Shown here: in pieces, positions 15,369 to 24,788 of the stretch | Numbering within the stretch: position 1 is the stretch's first letter | Layout of the letters: each line of letters opens with the position of its first letter | NCBI GenBank assembly: GCA_964468205.1 | Contig: CAYXVG010000041.1 | Location: 4,044-68,043, forward strand | DNA: 64,000 nt | Origin: CAWELS01 sp964468205 | GTDB taxonomy: Bacteria; Acidobacteriota; Terriglobia; Bryobacterales; Bryobacteraceae | Direction: 5' to 3' | Position numbers and translations under genes: made by a program | Notes under the pieces: generated by a model | Told to the model about the DNA's origin: nothing | Seen by the model: only the letters and a program-made list of their open reading frames with translations | Database searches by the model: none

Positions 15369-16328
15369 CTACCGGCTTTGGGGCGGCCATTCTTCCTGTT
15401 TCAAGCGCCCCATAAGGCTTCGCCACCACATGCGGCGGTAGCGGCCTCGGCTCACCAGGTAAAAAGACTCGGTTTGCTGGCCGCGCAGCGCCATGCGCGC
15501 ACGTTCCACATCATCCTGATGATCGAAGATGCCGAACAGTGAAGAGCCGCTGCCACTCATCATCGCCGGCCTCGCACCGTATCGTTCCAGCTTCCGGCGA
15601 ATCTCTTTGAGCAGCGGATAACGCTCAAACGCAAACGGCTCGAAATCATTCTCGCCGCATGCCGGCCACGCTTCCGCAAAATCTCCAGACCCCAACGACC
15701 ATGAAAGAGCCCGGAAACTATCCATGTTACAGGACTCTGACGCCATGGTCAAACCACGGCCGAGAGCGCGGTAGGCGTCAGCCGTCGAAATCGCGATTCC
15801 AGGACTCACCAGCAGGCCGCGGCGCATTGGGGCGTCAGGCAACGGATAGAGTTCGGCGCCCCTGCCGGTCCCGAGCGCCGTGCCGCCCAACAGGAAGAAC
15901 GGCACATCGCTGCCAAGCTCCCCGGCGATCTCGATGAGGGTCGCCAGTGGCAGATCCACGCCCGCCAACGGCGGCAATCCGAGCAGCACGGCCGCGGCGT
16001 CACTCGAGCCGCCACCAAGTCCTCCGCCGGCCGGAATCCGCTTCTCCAATACGAACCGGACGCGGCCGGTGGTTCGCATCGCGTCCATCACCGCGCGCGC
16101 GGCCCGGACCACGAGGTTCTCCTCGGGCGGAATGTCAAGACCGGAGATGAGTTCCACGCTGGTCCGGCGAGCCGGAGCAAACTCGATAGCCAAAGTGTCG
16201 GCCAGGGAGATCGTTTGGAATATGGTGCGCAGTTCGTGAAACCCATCCGCCCGCTTGTGGAGGACTTTCAAGCTCGCGTTGATTTTCGCCAGCGCCCGCA
16301 ACCGGGCGCGGCGCACTCCGGAACTCAT
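15369..16328 (-). CDS. ispE: 4-diphosphocytidyl-2-C-methyl-D-erythritol kinase
   Basis: Fourth enzyme of the MEP isoprenoid pathway, a GHMP kinase. The 319-residue protein shows LRALAKINASLKVLHKRADGFHEL at the N-terminus, the ATP loop PAGGGLGGGSSDAAAVL, FFLLGGTALGTGRG and the C-terminal MMSGSGSSLFGIF motif. It overlaps apt by 4 bases (ATGA) at its own start and is followed by prs, the order seen in many bacteria. Confidence 0.96.
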   Translation of the reverse strand: MSSGVRRARLRALAKINASLKVLHKRADGFHELRTIFQTISLADTLAIEFAPARRTSVELISGLDIPPEENLVVRAARAVMDAMRTTGRVRFVLEKRIPAGGGLGGGSSDAAAVLLGLPPLAGVDLPLATLIEIAGELGSDVPFFLLGGTALGTGRGAELYPLPDAPMRRGLLVSPGIAISTADAYRALGRGLTMASESCNMDSFRALSWSLGSGDFAEAWPACGENDFEPFAFERYPLLKEIRRKLERYGARPAMMSGSGSSLFGIFDHQDDVERARMALRGQQTESFYLVSRGRYRRMWWRSLMGRLKQEEWPPQSR

Positions 16329-16846
16329 GAATCGTAGTGAAGAAGGGAGCGCACATCATAACCGGCCAGCAGATCGCGGCCGCGCAAGAAGTCGAGTTCC
16401 ACGAGGAACGCCATCCCCGCCACGCTTCCTCCGATCTTCTCGATCAACTTTCCAACCGCCGCCGCCGTGCCGCCGGTGGCGAGCAGGTCGTCGATCACGA
16501 GCACCTTTGCTCCCGCCGGGATGGCATCCTTATGTACTTCGAGCGAGTCGGCGCCGTATTCCTTTTGGTACTCCATCCCCACGGTTTCCGACGGCAGCTT
16601 ACCCGGTTTACGGACGGGAACGAACCCGGTGCCGAGTTCCAGCGCGAGCACCGGCGCGAAGATAAAGCCGCGGGATTCAATTCCCGCGACAATGTCGAAA
16701 TCAAGACCGGAGACCGCCTTCTTGAGGGCCTCCATGACATCGCGCAATCCCCGCGGGTCCTTGAGTAGGGTGGTGATGTCATAGAACAGAATGCCTGGTT
16801 TGGGGAAGTCCGGCACTTCACGGATGAGTTTCTTTAGCTCTTGCAT
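16325..16846 (-). CDS. apt: Adenine phosphoribosyltransferase
   Basis: Salvages adenine to AMP with PRPP. The 173-residue product starts MQELKKLIREVPDFPKPGILFYDITTLL and has GIESRGFIFAPVLA, a PVRKPGKLP flexible loop and the PRPP loop VLVIDDLLATGGTA. The ATG at 16846 is chosen because homology starts there; a 26-residue upstream extension looks like leader sequence. Its stop overlaps the ispE start. Cytosolic. Confidence 0.96.
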   Translation of the reverse strand: MQELKKLIREVPDFPKPGILFYDITTLLKDPRGLRDVMEALKKAVSGLDFDIVAGIESRGFIFAPVLALELGTGFVPVRKPGKLPSETVGMEYQKEYGADSLEVHKDAIPAGAKVLVIDDLLATGGTAAAVGKLIEKIGGSVAGMAFLVELDFLRGRDLLAGYDVRSLLHYDS

Positions 16847-16941
16847 ATCAATGGGTTGGTAAATCGTCCGTATTGTAGCATCCGTACCGGCGGGCCCCCG
16901 CCGCGGCGCGTGTCCATCCGGCATGCCGCTGGAGCATGCCG

Positions 16942-17217
16942 CTACCCGACAATCCGGAATCCCGAGCGCTTTTCCACGGCCGCCTCCGATACCTCGACCC
17001 CTCTCACATCGGCCCAGCGCGGTCCTCTCCGGAGACGGCCCTCGAACTCGCTCAATTGCTCCTTATTCCCCACCGCGAGCACTTCCACGCGGCCATCGTC
17101 GAGGTTACGGACCCAACCGGTGATACCGAGCTCGTACGCGGCAATTTCGGTGAAGTAGCGGAATCCCACTCCCTGTACACGTCCGCGGATCAGGTAGCGG
17201 CGGGCAATCTGCTTCAT
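16942..17217 (-). CDS. acyP: Acylphosphatase
   Basis: A 91-residue enzyme that hydrolyses acyl phosphates. The signature GRVQGVGFRYFT holds the catalytic Arg, and GWVRNLDDGRVEVLAVG contains the catalytic Asn. The C-terminus (VEVSEAAVEKRSGFRIVG) matches the family. The ATG at 17217 (MKQIARRYLIRG) fits best; another Met is three codons upstream. It is divergent from the CBS-domain gene and 95 bases from apt. Confidence 0.93.
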   Translation of the reverse strand: MKQIARRYLIRGRVQGVGFRYFTEIAAYELGITGWVRNLDDGRVEVLAVGNKEQLSEFEGRLRRGPRWADVRGVEVSEAAVEKRSGFRIVG

Positions 17218-17289
17218 ATTTGCCACAGTGCAACAGCAAAGATCAGCAGGTCAAGCGGCTCGTGATGCTATAAATTATTGAGGCCTCCA

Positions 17290-17739
17290 ATGACAGCCCA
17301 TCTCACAGTCACCGACGTACTCAATCACAAAGGCAGAGACACGTACTCGCTGCCTCCCGACGCGCTCGTCTACGACGCGATCAAGAAAATGGCGGAAAAT
17401 GGCATCGGGTCAATGCTGGTCAAAACCGGGGACCGTCTCGTGGGGATCTTCACCGACCGGGACTACTCCCGGAAGATCATCCTTCAGGGCCGATATTCCA
17501 AGGCGACGGCACTGGCCGAGGTGATGTCGACGCCGGTGCGGTTCATCACGCCCGACTGTACCGTGGATGAAGCAATGAGCATCATGACAGAGCATCGCAT
17601 CCGCCACCTGCCAGTGATGGAGGGAGAACAGGTAGCCGGTCTCGTCTCCATTGGGGATCTGGTGCGCTCTATTTTGTCGGAGCAAGCCCGGGAAATCCAA
17701 CACCTCCACGCCTACATAACGGGACAGTATCCCGGCTAG
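17290..17739 (+). CDS. CBS-domain-pair protein
   Basis: A 149-residue soluble protein made of two CBS domains. The first is about residues 8-65 (YDAIKKMAENGIGSMLVKTGDRLVGIFTDRDYSRKI) and the second about 75-130 (VMSTPVRFITPDCTVDEAMSIMTEHRIRHLPVMEGEQVAGLVSIGDLVR). Such pairs bind adenine nucleotides and report energy state. No effector domain is attached. The ATG at 17290 has GAGG six bases before it. No partner is indicated by context. Confidence 0.92.
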   Translation: MTAHLTVTDVLNHKGRDTYSLPPDALVYDAIKKMAENGIGSMLVKTGDRLVGIFTDRDYSRKIILQGRYSKATALAEVMSTPVRFITPDCTVDEAMSIMTEHRIRHLPVMEGEQVAGLVSIGDLVRSILSEQAREIQHLHAYITGQYPG

Positions 17740-17781
17740 CGATTTCCCGGCGCGGCCCCGTTCATGATTAAGTAGAAAGGA

Positions 17782-20454
17782 ATGCGATTTTCGTGTCTGC
17801 GCCTCGCCCTGCCGCTGATCCTCACGGCGTTTCTATGCGCGGTCGCTCCCGCCGGGCAGAAAGATTCCCCGTCCGGCGCCTCCGGAGAGGAGAAGCCCGA
17901 TGAAACGCCGCTCGCAGTAAGCGCCACGCCCGGACTGGATGTCGACGCCGCCCGCCGCACGGAGTTGAATCTACTGGGGCAGACAGATTCGGAAGCCGGA
18001 GAAAGCCGGCGCAACGAGAACATCCAGTTCAACCTCATCGACAACAATGCGCTCAAGGAGCTTAATCTTCGGCTCGGAGCAACCGCAACCATAGTGCGGG
18101 AGTTTGAAGCTGGCAGGAATTACTTCGGCACGGAGTTCGGTAACCCTCCGCGCGACGCGATTCACCTGGGCGCTTCCCGGCTGGCGGCGGGAGGCTTCCA
18201 TGGCGAGTTCCACTACGGGCACCTGAACAGCGTGACCACCGCGAGGTCCTTTTTTCAGGTGGGCGACGTTCAGCCGGCGCGCGAGAACGAGTACGGCTTC
18301 CGCGCAACCGGCGCTTTGTGGATAGGCGCTTCGCTCTCCGCCAGCGGCGGTCAAACGAAGATCCGCGGCCAGGTTAACGGCAACGTGCTGATTCCGCTAC
18401 CGCAGGAGAGAATTCCGCTTACCACCGACCCGAGGGCCGCCGCCATCGTCTCGAATATCATCTCCGCGTACCCCGCCGTTTTGCCCAACCGGCCCGACAT
18501 CGCCGAAAGGATGCTCAACATCAACTCCGAACAGAGCATCGACAATGACTCGCTGGGCGGCCGGTTAGACCAGCGCGTTGGGGATCGTGACAAGGTGCTG
18601 CTGCGCTACGACTTTCTCACCCAAAAGGTGTTGGCCTTCCAGTTTGTCAAGGGGCAGAACCCGGACATGCAAACCAAGTCCCACCTGGCGCAAGCGACCT
18701 GGACCCGCGCCTGGTCTCCGGAACTGGTCACCGACCTCTCGGCCGGGTTCCAGCGCGTCGGGTCACTGCTTACGCCCGAAGACGACTTCATCGGCATGCG
18801 CGTGAGCATTAGCAGCGTCTACGAGAGTCTCGGCCCGGGAAATGCGATTCCTATCGATCGCGCCCAGAACGATTACCAGTGGGCGGGCAAAGTCTCGATG
18901 ATGCGGGGCGGCCACCGCTTCTACTTCGGGGCCGGAGGAGTGCGCCGGCAACTGAACGGCATCGAGTCCGACGCTCATCTCGCCCACTTCCGCTTTGCCA
19001 ATAATTTTGGAGTTGACGCGATCACCAACCTGCGCCTGGGCCGGCCCAGCGGGTACTTCGCCGGCATCGGGCATATCCACCGCGGATTCCGGTTGACTCA
19101 CCTGCATGCCTTCGCGGGCGATCAATGGGCAGTGAATGGCAGGCTGTCGCTCACGTTTGGGCTGCGGTGGGAAGGCCAGTCGGCACCCTCCGAGGTGAAC
19201 CAGCTCAACCACTTTCCGTATGGCGGAGACCATAACAACTTTAGCCCAACGTTTGCCTTTGCCCATTCGCTGGACGGCCGTTGGGGGATACTCCGCGGGG
19301 CTTACGGACTCCACTTTGGCGAGGTCTTCGCGGTCACCGCCCAGCAGATCCGCTTTAACGCTCCGCTCAACTATAAGCTGGTGGTCCAGAATCCCGACCT
19401 ACTGGACCCGCTCGCCGGCTTCGAAGAGGGCGTGCCCGGAGACACTCGAAGCGTTCTCTACGATTTCACGCCGGACCTGGTGAACCCTTACTCGCATCAG
19501 TACAACCTCAGTTGGGAATTCTCGCCGGTCCCGGAACTGCAAGTTCAGCTCGGCTATGTTGGCAGCCGGTCGATGAAGCTCCTGCACCAGTGGTACTTGA
19601 ACCGCGCCCATCCGGTTCCCGGAGTGCCGCTGACGACGGCGACTGTAGACGAGCGGCGCGCGGACTCGCGGTACACGGACATCCGCCGGGTTATGAACGG
19701 ATCGCGCGGCTACTTCGACGCTGCCAAGGCCACCGTGATCCTGCCGCGCGCCAAGGGCTTCAGCGGCGAAGTCTCCTACTGGTTCAGCAAGGCGATTGAC
19801 CTCGGAACCAGCTACACGAATACCGCGCACGACACCGACAGCTTCGCCAACGGCGGGCAGTACGAGTTCGAGGTGCATCGCGACATGAAGGGTTTGAGCC
19901 GGTTTGACCAGCCCCACTCATTTCTCGCTCGCGGCGGGTATGAGCTTCCGCCGCTGGCCCGCGGCGGCTGGGCCGGCGCGGTTCTCGATAACTGGTCCAT
20001 CTCTGGGGTGGTACTTCTGAAGACGGGGACTCCTTTCGATCTCTCCACGGGTTCGGACGCGCCAGGCTACGGCAATGTCGATGGGATTCGCGGCGACCGG
20101 CCGCACATCCTGGACCCGTCGATTCTCGGCCGTACGATCGGCCACCCGGACAAATCCCGGCTGCTGCTGCCTCGGGAGGCTTTTGCCTTCCTGGCCGTGG
20201 GTGAGGCGCTCGGCAGTCTTGGGAGGAACGTCTTCCGGCGGGGCCCGATATCCAATGTCAACCTTGCGCTTTCGAAGTCCTGGCGGCTGCAGGCGGAAAA
20301 GGAGATTTCGCTGCGGGCGGAGTCCATCAATTTCCTGAACACGCCCCAGTTTGCCGAGCCGGGAGTGAGCCTTACCGACTCGAACTTCGGCGTGATCACG
20401 AATACGCTGAACGAAGGCCGAACCTTTCGATTTCTGTTACGCTTTGGGTTTTGA
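17782..20454 (+). CDS. Oar-like TonB-dependent-type outer-membrane barrel, apparently without plug
   Basis: An 890-residue outer-membrane protein with a Sec signal peptide (LALPLILTAFLCAVAPAG). From about residue 150 onward it follows Oar-like receptors of Acidobacteriota: DQRVGDRDKVLLRYDFLTQK, HAFAGDQWAVNGRLSLTFGLRWE, GILRGAYGLHFGE, NPYSHQYNLSWE and a terminal aromatic (RFLLRFGF). Oar proteins usually carry an N-terminal carboxypeptidase-regulatory domain and a plug, 1000-1200 residues in all. Both seem absent here: only about 120 residues lie between the signal and the first barrel-like strands, and I see no TonB box. The ligand is unknown. The gene stands alone, 43 bases behind the CBS gene, with a DsrE gene 10 bases downstream. 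Confidence 0.8.
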   Translation: MRFSCLRLALPLILTAFLCAVAPAGQKDSPSGASGEEKPDETPLAVSATPGLDVDAARRTELNLLGQTDSEAGESRRNENIQFNLIDNNALKELNLRLGATATIVREFEAGRNYFGTEFGNPPRDAIHLGASRLAAGGFHGEFHYGHLNSVTTARSFFQVGDVQPARENEYGFRATGALWIGASLSASGGQTKIRGQVNGNVLIPLPQERIPLTTDPRAAAIVSNIISAYPAVLPNRPDIAERMLNINSEQSIDNDSLGGRLDQRVGDRDKVLLRYDFLTQKVLAFQFVKGQNPDMQTKSHLAQATWTRAWSPELVTDLSAGFQRVGSLLTPEDDFIGMRVSISSVYESLGPGNAIPIDRAQNDYQWAGKVSMMRGGHRFYFGAGGVRRQLNGIESDAHLAHFRFANNFGVDAITNLRLGRPSGYFAGIGHIHRGFRLTHLHAFAGDQWAVNGRLSLTFGLRWEGQSAPSEVNQLNHFPYGGDHNNFSPTFAFAHSLDGRWGILRGAYGLHFGEVFAVTAQQIRFNAPLNYKLVVQNPDLLDPLAGFEEGVPGDTRSVLYDFTPDLVNPYSHQYNLSWEFSPVPELQVQLGYVGSRSMKLLHQWYLNRAHPVPGVPLTTATVDERRADSRYTDIRRVMNGSRGYFDAAKATVILPRAKGFSGEVSYWFSKAIDLGTSYTNTAHDTDSFANGGQYEFEVHRDMKGLSRFDQPHSFLARGGYELPPLARGGWAGAVLDNWSISGVVLLKTGTPFDLSTGSDAPGYGNVDGIRGDRPHILDPSILGRTIGHPDKSRLLLPREAFAFLAVGEALGSLGRNVFRRGPISNVNLALSKSWRLQAEKEISLRAESINFLNTPQFAEPGVSLTDSNFGVITNTLNEGRTFRFLLRFGF

Positions 20455-20464
20455 GTTACTGCCC

Positions 20465-20797
20465 ATGACGACGATACTCATCACCCGCGACGGGATGGGG
20501 CGCGCCGAGGGAGACCTTCCCTCGCGCCTCATCGTCAAATATCTTTCGCTGCTGGCGGACCAGGATCCGCTGCCCGCCGCCATCTGCTTCTACACGGACG
20601 GCGTGAAGCTTGCCGTCGATGGGTCGCCGGTCATCCCCCAGCTCAAGACCCTCGAGGGAAAGGGCGTCAAGCTGATCCTATGCCAGACCTGCCTGGACTC
20701 TTTTGGCTTGGCGGAGAAAGTGGCCGTGGGAACGGTCGGCGGCATGACCGACATCATCGACGCCCAATGGTCCTCCGCGAAGGTGATCACTCTCTAA
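20465..20797 (+). CDS. DsrE/YedF C-terminal-like sulfur-relay protein
   Basis: A 110-residue protein of the DsrE fold. It resembles the C-terminal domain of YedF (MTTILITRDGMGRAEGDLPSRLIVKYLSLL... AICFYTDGVKLAVDGSPVIPQLKTLEGKGVKLILCQTCLDSFGL). It carries two cysteines in LCQTCLD; these are candidates for persulfide transfer. The TusA-like N-terminal domain found in full YedF is missing. The ATG at 20465 follows the barrel gene stop by 10 bases, so it is probably on the same transcript, though the functional tie is not obvious. Confidence 0.8.
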   Translation: MTTILITRDGMGRAEGDLPSRLIVKYLSLLADQDPLPAAICFYTDGVKLAVDGSPVIPQLKTLEGKGVKLILCQTCLDSFGLAEKVAVGTVGGMTDIIDAQWSSAKVITL

Positions 20798-20935
20798 CCC
20801 CTCATTGCAGCGACTCGCAATACGTTGGCTGGCACCGCTGTCCCAAGGCTCCAAAGCAAACCCCGGCCGTCCTCCCACCCGCAGCGTGGACACCGGCGTC
20901 TGTCACCGCGTGGCCCATGGTCACCGCATGGCACC

Positions 20936-21110
20936 TGGCACCTATCCCCGCACTCCAGCTTCTCGCAACCTCTCTGCGAAATTCGAAAAAGCGGTGACTG
21001 TCACCGAATTTGTGGCTGTCATCGCATTGCCCTTGGCACCTATCCCCGCGTTCCAGCTTCTCGCGAGCCCGCTGCGAAATTCGAAAAAGCGGTGACTGTC
21101 ACCGAATTTG
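20936..21110. repeat. Two 77-base direct repeats, each ending in a bulged hairpin
   Basis: Copies at 20936-21012 and 21034-21110 differ at only a few positions. Each ends with AAATTCG, an 8-base bulge, GGTGAC, T, then GTCACCGAATTT, giving hairpins at 20979-21011 and 21077-21109. The second copy supplies the last codons and stop of the sulfatase on the reverse strand. The rest of 20798-20935 holds related fragments (TCACCGC, TGGCACC) and no gene that I can support. Confidence 0.85.
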
Positions 21111-22460
21111 GCGCCAGTCGTGGGCTTCGGCTATTACGTCCGCGTGCAACTCGAGAATCGCTTTCTTCAGGCGAGCGAAAACAGCCGGCTCAGCCGCGGC
21201 CAGGTCTGTCTGTTGTGCTGGATCCCGCCGCAAGTTGTACAAGCGGAAATTCACCAATTTCGCCCGCTTGATCGGACCGATGTACTCTTCGAGGAACATG
21301 TTGTTCCGGGAAAGCTCAATATCCGGGTCGGCAATCATCGAATAATCGCCATCGCGAATCACACAGACCGGCCGGGACGGGCTATAAAACCAATACAGCG
21401 GCTTCTCCCTCGCAATGCCTTCGCCCGCGAACAACGGCGTCAGGCTCACGCCGTCCAGAGTCCGGTCATGCGGCAGCTTCACGCGGGCGATATCGCAGAC
21501 CGTGGGCAGCAAATCTACCAGCCCAGCCGGAGTCCCGGCCACCGATCCCGGCTGGATCCGCCCCGGCCAGCGCATGATGCCGGGCGCACGGATGCCGCCT
21601 TCCCACAGAGTCGTCTTCCGGCCGGAAAACGGATCGTTGCTGCCCTTCATATAGCTGCCGTTGTCGGATGTGAAGACGACGAACGTGTCGCCCGCGACAC
21701 CCATGTCGCCGAGCTTGTCGAGGAGCCGGCCGATCGCGTTGTCCATGTTCTCGATGCAGCCGTAGTAATCCGGGCGTTCCGTGCCGAGATGCCGCCGGCG
21801 GTATTTCTCGGGAGATGCCACCCGCATATGAGGCTCGTGGAACCAAACGTTGAGGTAGAACGGTTTCTCCCGGTCCCGGTGATTGTCGAGCCAGCCGATG
21901 GCCTCGTCGACAACAATCTGAGAAGAGTAACCCTCCACCTCGCCCAAGGCCACCCCGTTTCGCACGAAGTTGTCCGGGTTGTGGTGCGACGGATTCGCAT
22001 TGTTACCAGTAGCTAGCCAGTAGTTGAATCCGTGGTCACCGGGATTGGGACCGTCGCCGGAGCCCTTCTCGAGGTCATACCCGAGGTGCCACTTGCCAAC
22101 ATGCGCCGTGTCATAGCCGCCGTCCCGGAGCAGTTCGGCGATTGTCACCTCCTCGCGGCGCAGGTGCATGTTGTGCGAAGTGTGAATCCAGCTATAGACA
22201 CCGGCGCGAACCGAGAAGCGGCCGGTCAGGAAAGCCGCCCGTGACGGTGAGCAGACGCCGCTGGCGGCATAGAAATCGGTGAACCGCAGGCCTTCAGCGG
22301 CCATCTTGTCTAGCACGGGCGTTTGATTCTCGCGGCTGCCGTAAATGCCAAGATCCGAGTAGCCGAGGTCGTCCGCCATCATGAGCACAATGTTCGGCGG
22401 CGCCGCTCCGGCGGTGCAGGCGAGCGCAAGCAAAGGTAACAAGAACAGAAATCGGAACAT
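21099..22460 (-). CDS. Secreted sulfatase (formylglycine type), first of three
   Basis: A 453-residue family S1 sulfatase that should remove sulfate esters from a carbohydrate or similar substrate in the periplasm. A signal peptide (MFRFLFLLPLLALACTAGA) precedes NIVLMMADDLGYSD, whose DD binds calcium. The modification motif CSPSR begins at Cys70, the formylglycine precursor, followed by AAFLTGR. HVGKWHLG, FHEPHM and FTSDNG are the other active-site segments. The C-terminal stop lies inside the repeat at 21034-21110. It is divergent from the LamG lipoprotein gene, which may handle the same polymer. Confidence 0.93.
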   Translation of the reverse strand: MFRFLFLLPLLALACTAGAAPPNIVLMMADDLGYSDLGIYGSRENQTPVLDKMAAEGLRFTDFYAASGVCSPSRAAFLTGRFSVRAGVYSWIHTSHNMHLRREEVTIAELLRDGGYDTAHVGKWHLGYDLEKGSGDGPNPGDHGFNYWLATGNNANPSHHNPDNFVRNGVALGEVEGYSSQIVVDEAIGWLDNHRDREKPFYLNVWFHEPHMRVASPEKYRRRHLGTERPDYYGCIENMDNAIGRLLDKLGDMGVAGDTFVVFTSDNGSYMKGSNDPFSGRKTTLWEGGIRAPGIMRWPGRIQPGSVAGTPAGLVDLLPTVCDIARVKLPHDRTLDGVSLTPLFAGEGIAREKPLYWFYSPSRPVCVIRDGDYSMIADPDIELSRNNMFLEEYIGPIKRAKLVNFRLYNLRRDPAQQTDLAAAEPAVFARLKKAILELHADVIAEAHDWRQIR

Positions 22461-22536
22461 ATTTGCAGCCTATTGAATCTGGTGCGGTGAGGCAAGCGCG
22501 AAAGACTGCTATGATTCCCTGCGGAGGTCAATTCCG

Positions 22537-23430
22537 ATGCGCATTTTGCGAGCGTCTGTCTGCACCGCGGCACTCGTTTTCCTCGCCACCTGTGTCCCCC
22601 AGCCACCGCCGGCGCCGGAGATCGGCACCGTTCTGGACGCCGTCGTCTTCTATGCATCCTTCGACGAGGGGATCCGCGGCGACACCGGCGGCGGCGCGAT
22701 GACGCCACGCACCCGCTTCAACCACGAGACCGAGCGCGGCCAATACGTACATCAGGACGGCGTCGATGAAGATGTCTACCGAATCGCCTCGGGCCAGGGT
22801 GTTTACGGTGGGGCGCTCGAGGCGGTTGACGTCCTTCCGCGCAACGGGCGGATCTACTTCCCCGCCGCGGGCAACCTGCCCTACCAGCCGGGCGGCTGGA
22901 GCGGCAGCGCCTCCGTCTGGCTGAACACCAATCCCAACACGATGCTCAAGACGCGTTTCTGCGACCCAGTGCAGATCACCGAGAAAGGCGCGATGAACGG
23001 CGGGATCTGGGTGGACTTCCCCGATACGACGCCGCGGGACTTCCGGCTCGGACTCTTCCGCTCCGCGGGCGAAGGGCGGGAGCGCGCGCCAACGGAAGGT
23101 CCCGAGGCCCCGCTGGTGGTCGTCCAGGACATCGGGTTCGAAGCCTCGGACTGGCATCACGTCGCCTTCACCTGGAGTAATGTCGACAGCGGCCAGCCCG
23201 ACGCAACGGCCACCCTTTACCTCGACGGCAGAGCGGTCGGATCAGTTCCTCCCCAAGAGGTGACAATGGACTGGGACCTGGCACAAACGGGCATTTACAT
23301 CGCCGTGAACTACATCGGATTGCTGGACGAGTTCGCTATCTTCAACCGCGTGCTGACGGCTGGGGAAGTGGAGCGCCTCTACGGGGAACCGGCTCTGTTA
23401 TCCGCGCACAAAGCCGCGGTTGGAGACTAA
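22537..23430 (+). CDS. LamG/concanavalin-like lipoprotein
   Basis: A 297-residue lipoprotein: the signal ends in lipobox LATC (Cys19), followed by a Pro-rich linker (VPQPPPAPE). The remainder resembles a LamG/ConA-like jelly roll: VVFYASFDEGIRGD at the start, GGALEAVD, WSGSASVWLNTNP, SDWHHVAFTWSNVD, ATLYLDGRAVGS and GLLDEFAIFNRVLTAGEVERLYG at the end. These domains usually bind carbohydrate. No catalytic residues are evident. GGAGG precedes the ATG. Its divergent sulfatase neighbour suggests shared work on a sulfated glycan. Confidence 0.85.
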   Translation: MRILRASVCTAALVFLATCVPQPPPAPEIGTVLDAVVFYASFDEGIRGDTGGGAMTPRTRFNHETERGQYVHQDGVDEDVYRIASGQGVYGGALEAVDVLPRNGRIYFPAAGNLPYQPGGWSGSASVWLNTNPNTMLKTRFCDPVQITEKGAMNGGIWVDFPDTTPRDFRLGLFRSAGEGRERAPTEGPEAPLVVVQDIGFEASDWHHVAFTWSNVDSGQPDATATLYLDGRAVGSVPPQEVTMDWDLAQTGIYIAVNYIGLLDEFAIFNRVLTAGEVERLYGEPALLSAHKAAVGD

Positions 23431-23460
23431 AGGCCGCCGCCCTGAGTCTGGAGGCTTGCG

Positions 23461-24774
23461 CTATCGCACCACATTCTTATCCTTGACGTAGGCGATCACC
23501 GCTTCCCTCACGAGCGGCCCGGGCTCCGCTATATCCGGCCCGCCCTGGTCGCGGATCTGCGCGGCGATATAGTCGTTCGTCGCCACGATGTAGGTCCTCG
23601 CCGGATCAACCAGACTGCCTTTGAGAAAGGCCGCTGGGACATCCTTGCCCATCAGCCGCGCGTAAACCAACTGGTTGCCGAACGGGAGAATCTGCCAGAT
23701 GTGCCGGACGCGAATCTCGCCGCGCCGGAGCACATCGCGCGTCCCCCCGGCATTCATGAAAGCGAAGTCGGCGCCCACGGCGTCCATCATCGCCTCTTCG
23801 ATCAAGTCGATCGTTTGCTGTTTGTCGAGGTCCCGTTCGGCATGGCCGATCGAAATATCGACCACCGCGGCAACCTTGCTCTCCCATTTGTCGACCAGCC
23901 GCTGCACATCCGGGTCGGCCGGGTAGTCCGCCACGCGAACCGGGATGCGCCTCCAAGTATGAGAGACGACACGGTTCTTCGTGGTGTCCACCTTGAGGTC
24001 CAGGCGGCCGAGTTCCCGGCCGTACGCCTGCACTTTCACACCGATCCTACCGCCGATCAAGTTCGGCTCGGTTTGCCCCCGATGATTGTGGCCGTCGATG
24101 AGAACGTCCATCTCCGGGACCTGCTCCAGAATCTCGATCTCCTCATCGTCGAACAGATGGCCGAGCACGACCACCAGGTCCGCCTCCTCACGCACCTCGC
24201 GCGCGTACTTCCTCACCGTTTCCACCGGCGGCAGCAGACGGTACGGACCGCGCTGGTTTCCCTTCGTCACCAAGTCCAGCCCCTCCATGAGGACGCCGAT
24301 CACCGCGATGCGCACGCCGTTGCGTTCGAGCATCAGATAGGGCCGTGGAGCCAGCAGTTCGCCGGCGTCATTTACGACGTTTGCGGTGACCGTTGGGAAG
24401 CTGGATGCGGCGAAGAACTCTGGTATTTTGCGCCAGGAATAGTCGAACTCATGATTGCCCAGCACATTCGCGTCGAGGCCGAGGGCGCTCGCCACTTCGT
24501 AGCACGGGACCCCCTCGTAGATGGACGATACCGGCGTGCCCTGCACCAGATCGCCTGCATTCAGCACCAGCGCTCCCTCGGACGCAGCTTTCTCACGCTG
24601 AATCGCCGTGGCCAAGTGCGCGAACCCGCCGTGTCCGCGGTCGTCCGGGAGGAATCTCGCGTGGAGATCGTTCACGTGCAGAATCGTCAGCGAACGCACT
24701 GGCCCGGCGTCCGAACTGCACGCGACCCAGGCGAGCGCAAACAAAGCCAGGCAGAGCGCGATTGTTCGTCTCAT
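23461..24774 (-). CDS. 5'-nucleotidase/UshA-type metallophosphoesterase lipoprotein
   Basis: A 437-residue secreted enzyme that probably hydrolyses nucleotides or related phosphoesters. The signal peptide has a lipobox-like WVAC (Cys19). The calcineurin-like metal motifs are ILHVNDLHARF, LNAGDLVQG, LGNHEFDYSW, VVLGHLFDD and LIDGHNHRGQ. The C-terminal 5'-nucleotidase domain (MMDAVGADFAFMNAGGTRDVLRRGEIRVRHIWQILPFGNQLV) completes the family architecture at slightly below UshA length (550). It is divergent from the DUF368 gene. Confidence 0.9.
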   Translation of the reverse strand: MRRTIALCLALFALAWVACSSDAGPVRSLTILHVNDLHARFLPDDRGHGGFAHLATAIQREKAASEGALVLNAGDLVQGTPVSSIYEGVPCYEVASALGLDANVLGNHEFDYSWRKIPEFFAASSFPTVTANVVNDAGELLAPRPYLMLERNGVRIAVIGVLMEGLDLVTKGNQRGPYRLLPPVETVRKYAREVREEADLVVVLGHLFDDEEIEILEQVPEMDVLIDGHNHRGQTEPNLIGGRIGVKVQAYGRELGRLDLKVDTTKNRVVSHTWRRIPVRVADYPADPDVQRLVDKWESKVAAVVDISIGHAERDLDKQQTIDLIEEAMMDAVGADFAFMNAGGTRDVLRRGEIRVRHIWQILPFGNQLVYARLMGKDVPAAFLKGSLVDPARTYIVATNDYIAAQIRDQGGPDIAEPGPLVREAVIAYVKDKNVVR

Positions 24775-24788
24775 CTACCTCAAAGCTA

